The translations under genes were made by a program, and so were the position numbers. The notes beneath the pieces are model-generated. The model saw only the letters and a list, made by a program, of their open reading frames with translations, was not told the DNA's origin and did no database searches. Positions 63,928 to 64,000 of a DNA stretch of 64,000 nt are shown piece after piece. Position 1 is the first letter of the stretch. Each line of letters begins with the position of its first letter. Source of the DNA: Fusobacterium varium (GTDB lineage Bacteria; Fusobacteriota; Fusobacteriia; Fusobacteriales; Fusobacteriaceae); contig JADYUE010000004.1 in assembly GCA_021531615.1 (NCBI GenBank), positions 24,275 to 88,274 of the forward strand. The letters run 5' to 3'.

Positions 63928-64000
63928 AAAAAAGGGTGTATAATTTTTGGTGTTGGTACTTAAATGTATTAACACCTTTTTTACTTTTTTTCAAAAAAAA
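63928..64000. other. Window-edge inverted repeat, possibly an insertion-sequence end
   Basis: GGTGTT (63949-63954) and AACACC (63971-63976) form a small dyad, preceded by an A-run with GGGTGT and followed by long T tracts. No gene is visible. It could be a terminus of a mobile element that begins at the window edge, or a terminator for a gene beyond it. Confidence 0.3.

Overview
This is an AT-rich chromosomal window that fits a Fusobacterium, most likely one of the larger-genome gut species (the mortiferum/varium/ulcerans type). The placement is an inference. It rests on the low G+C, a type Vd patatin autotransporter of the FplA kind, a Gram-negative TonB/ExbB/ExbD system, a poly-gamma-glutamate operon (polyglutamate production has been reported for F. 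nucleatum) and anaerobic enzymes such as a radical-SAM sulfatase maturase. I see no rRNA, CRISPR array, prophage or intact insertion sequence.

Layout. 1-840: the end of a DUF523 gene and a RidA gene. 853-9657 (all minus): a sugar locus with tagatose-6-phosphate kinase, tagatose-bisphosphate aldolase, an AgaS-type sugar-phosphate deaminase/isomerase, a ROK kinase, two GntR/UTRA repressors, a Cys-type sulfatase and a sodium/solute symporter. Together they look like uptake, desulfation and catabolism of a sulfated amino-galactose. The matching maturase (anSME) lies just beyond, but at the end of a separate htpX-yihY operon (9963-13713). 13939-20359 (plus): ppx followed by a complete selenocysteine operon, selD-selA-selB-yedF-DUF3343-selC(tRNA-Sec). 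selD itself contains an in-frame UGA at its catalytic position with a hairpin behind it, so it should be read from a TTG start at 15144, not from the first ATG-like codon after the UGA. 20434-22983: a CAP-domain protein and a glycogen debranching-type enzyme.

23034-33135 (minus): a ten-gene poly-gamma-glutamate operon with two gamma-glutamyltranspeptidases, an exported protein, a DctM-like permease, an unannotated 49-residue membrane peptide, two zinc amidohydrolase/peptidase-like proteins and pgsB-pgsC-pgsW. It is faced by a divergent two-component system (33461-35472), the likely regulator. A 159-bp near-palindromic repeat-like element lies at 35607-35765.

35962-48524 (minus): one long run of twelve tightly spaced genes (DUF116, a giant TPR protein, a small membrane protein, ExbB, ExbD, TonB, a sigma-54 activator with a degenerate receiver, dnaX, a DUF2232-like protein, rplI, dnaB, a U32 peptidase). 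It joins envelope energy transduction to DNA replication. 48646-52278 (minus): plsY-gpsA-sigma factor-dnaN. 52513-54244 (plus): thioredoxin, a lipoprotein and a TauE-type exporter. 54293-56617 (minus): FplA-like autotransporter. 56847-63855 (plus): pnp (with a long leader hairpin), rimO, pgsA, yggT, rsmH, an ftsL-like gene and an rlmD-like gene.

Several starts were moved because the first ATG of the longest open frame overlaps the Shine-Dalgarno of a second ATG a few codons downstream. All function calls come from reading motifs by eye; no database search was run.
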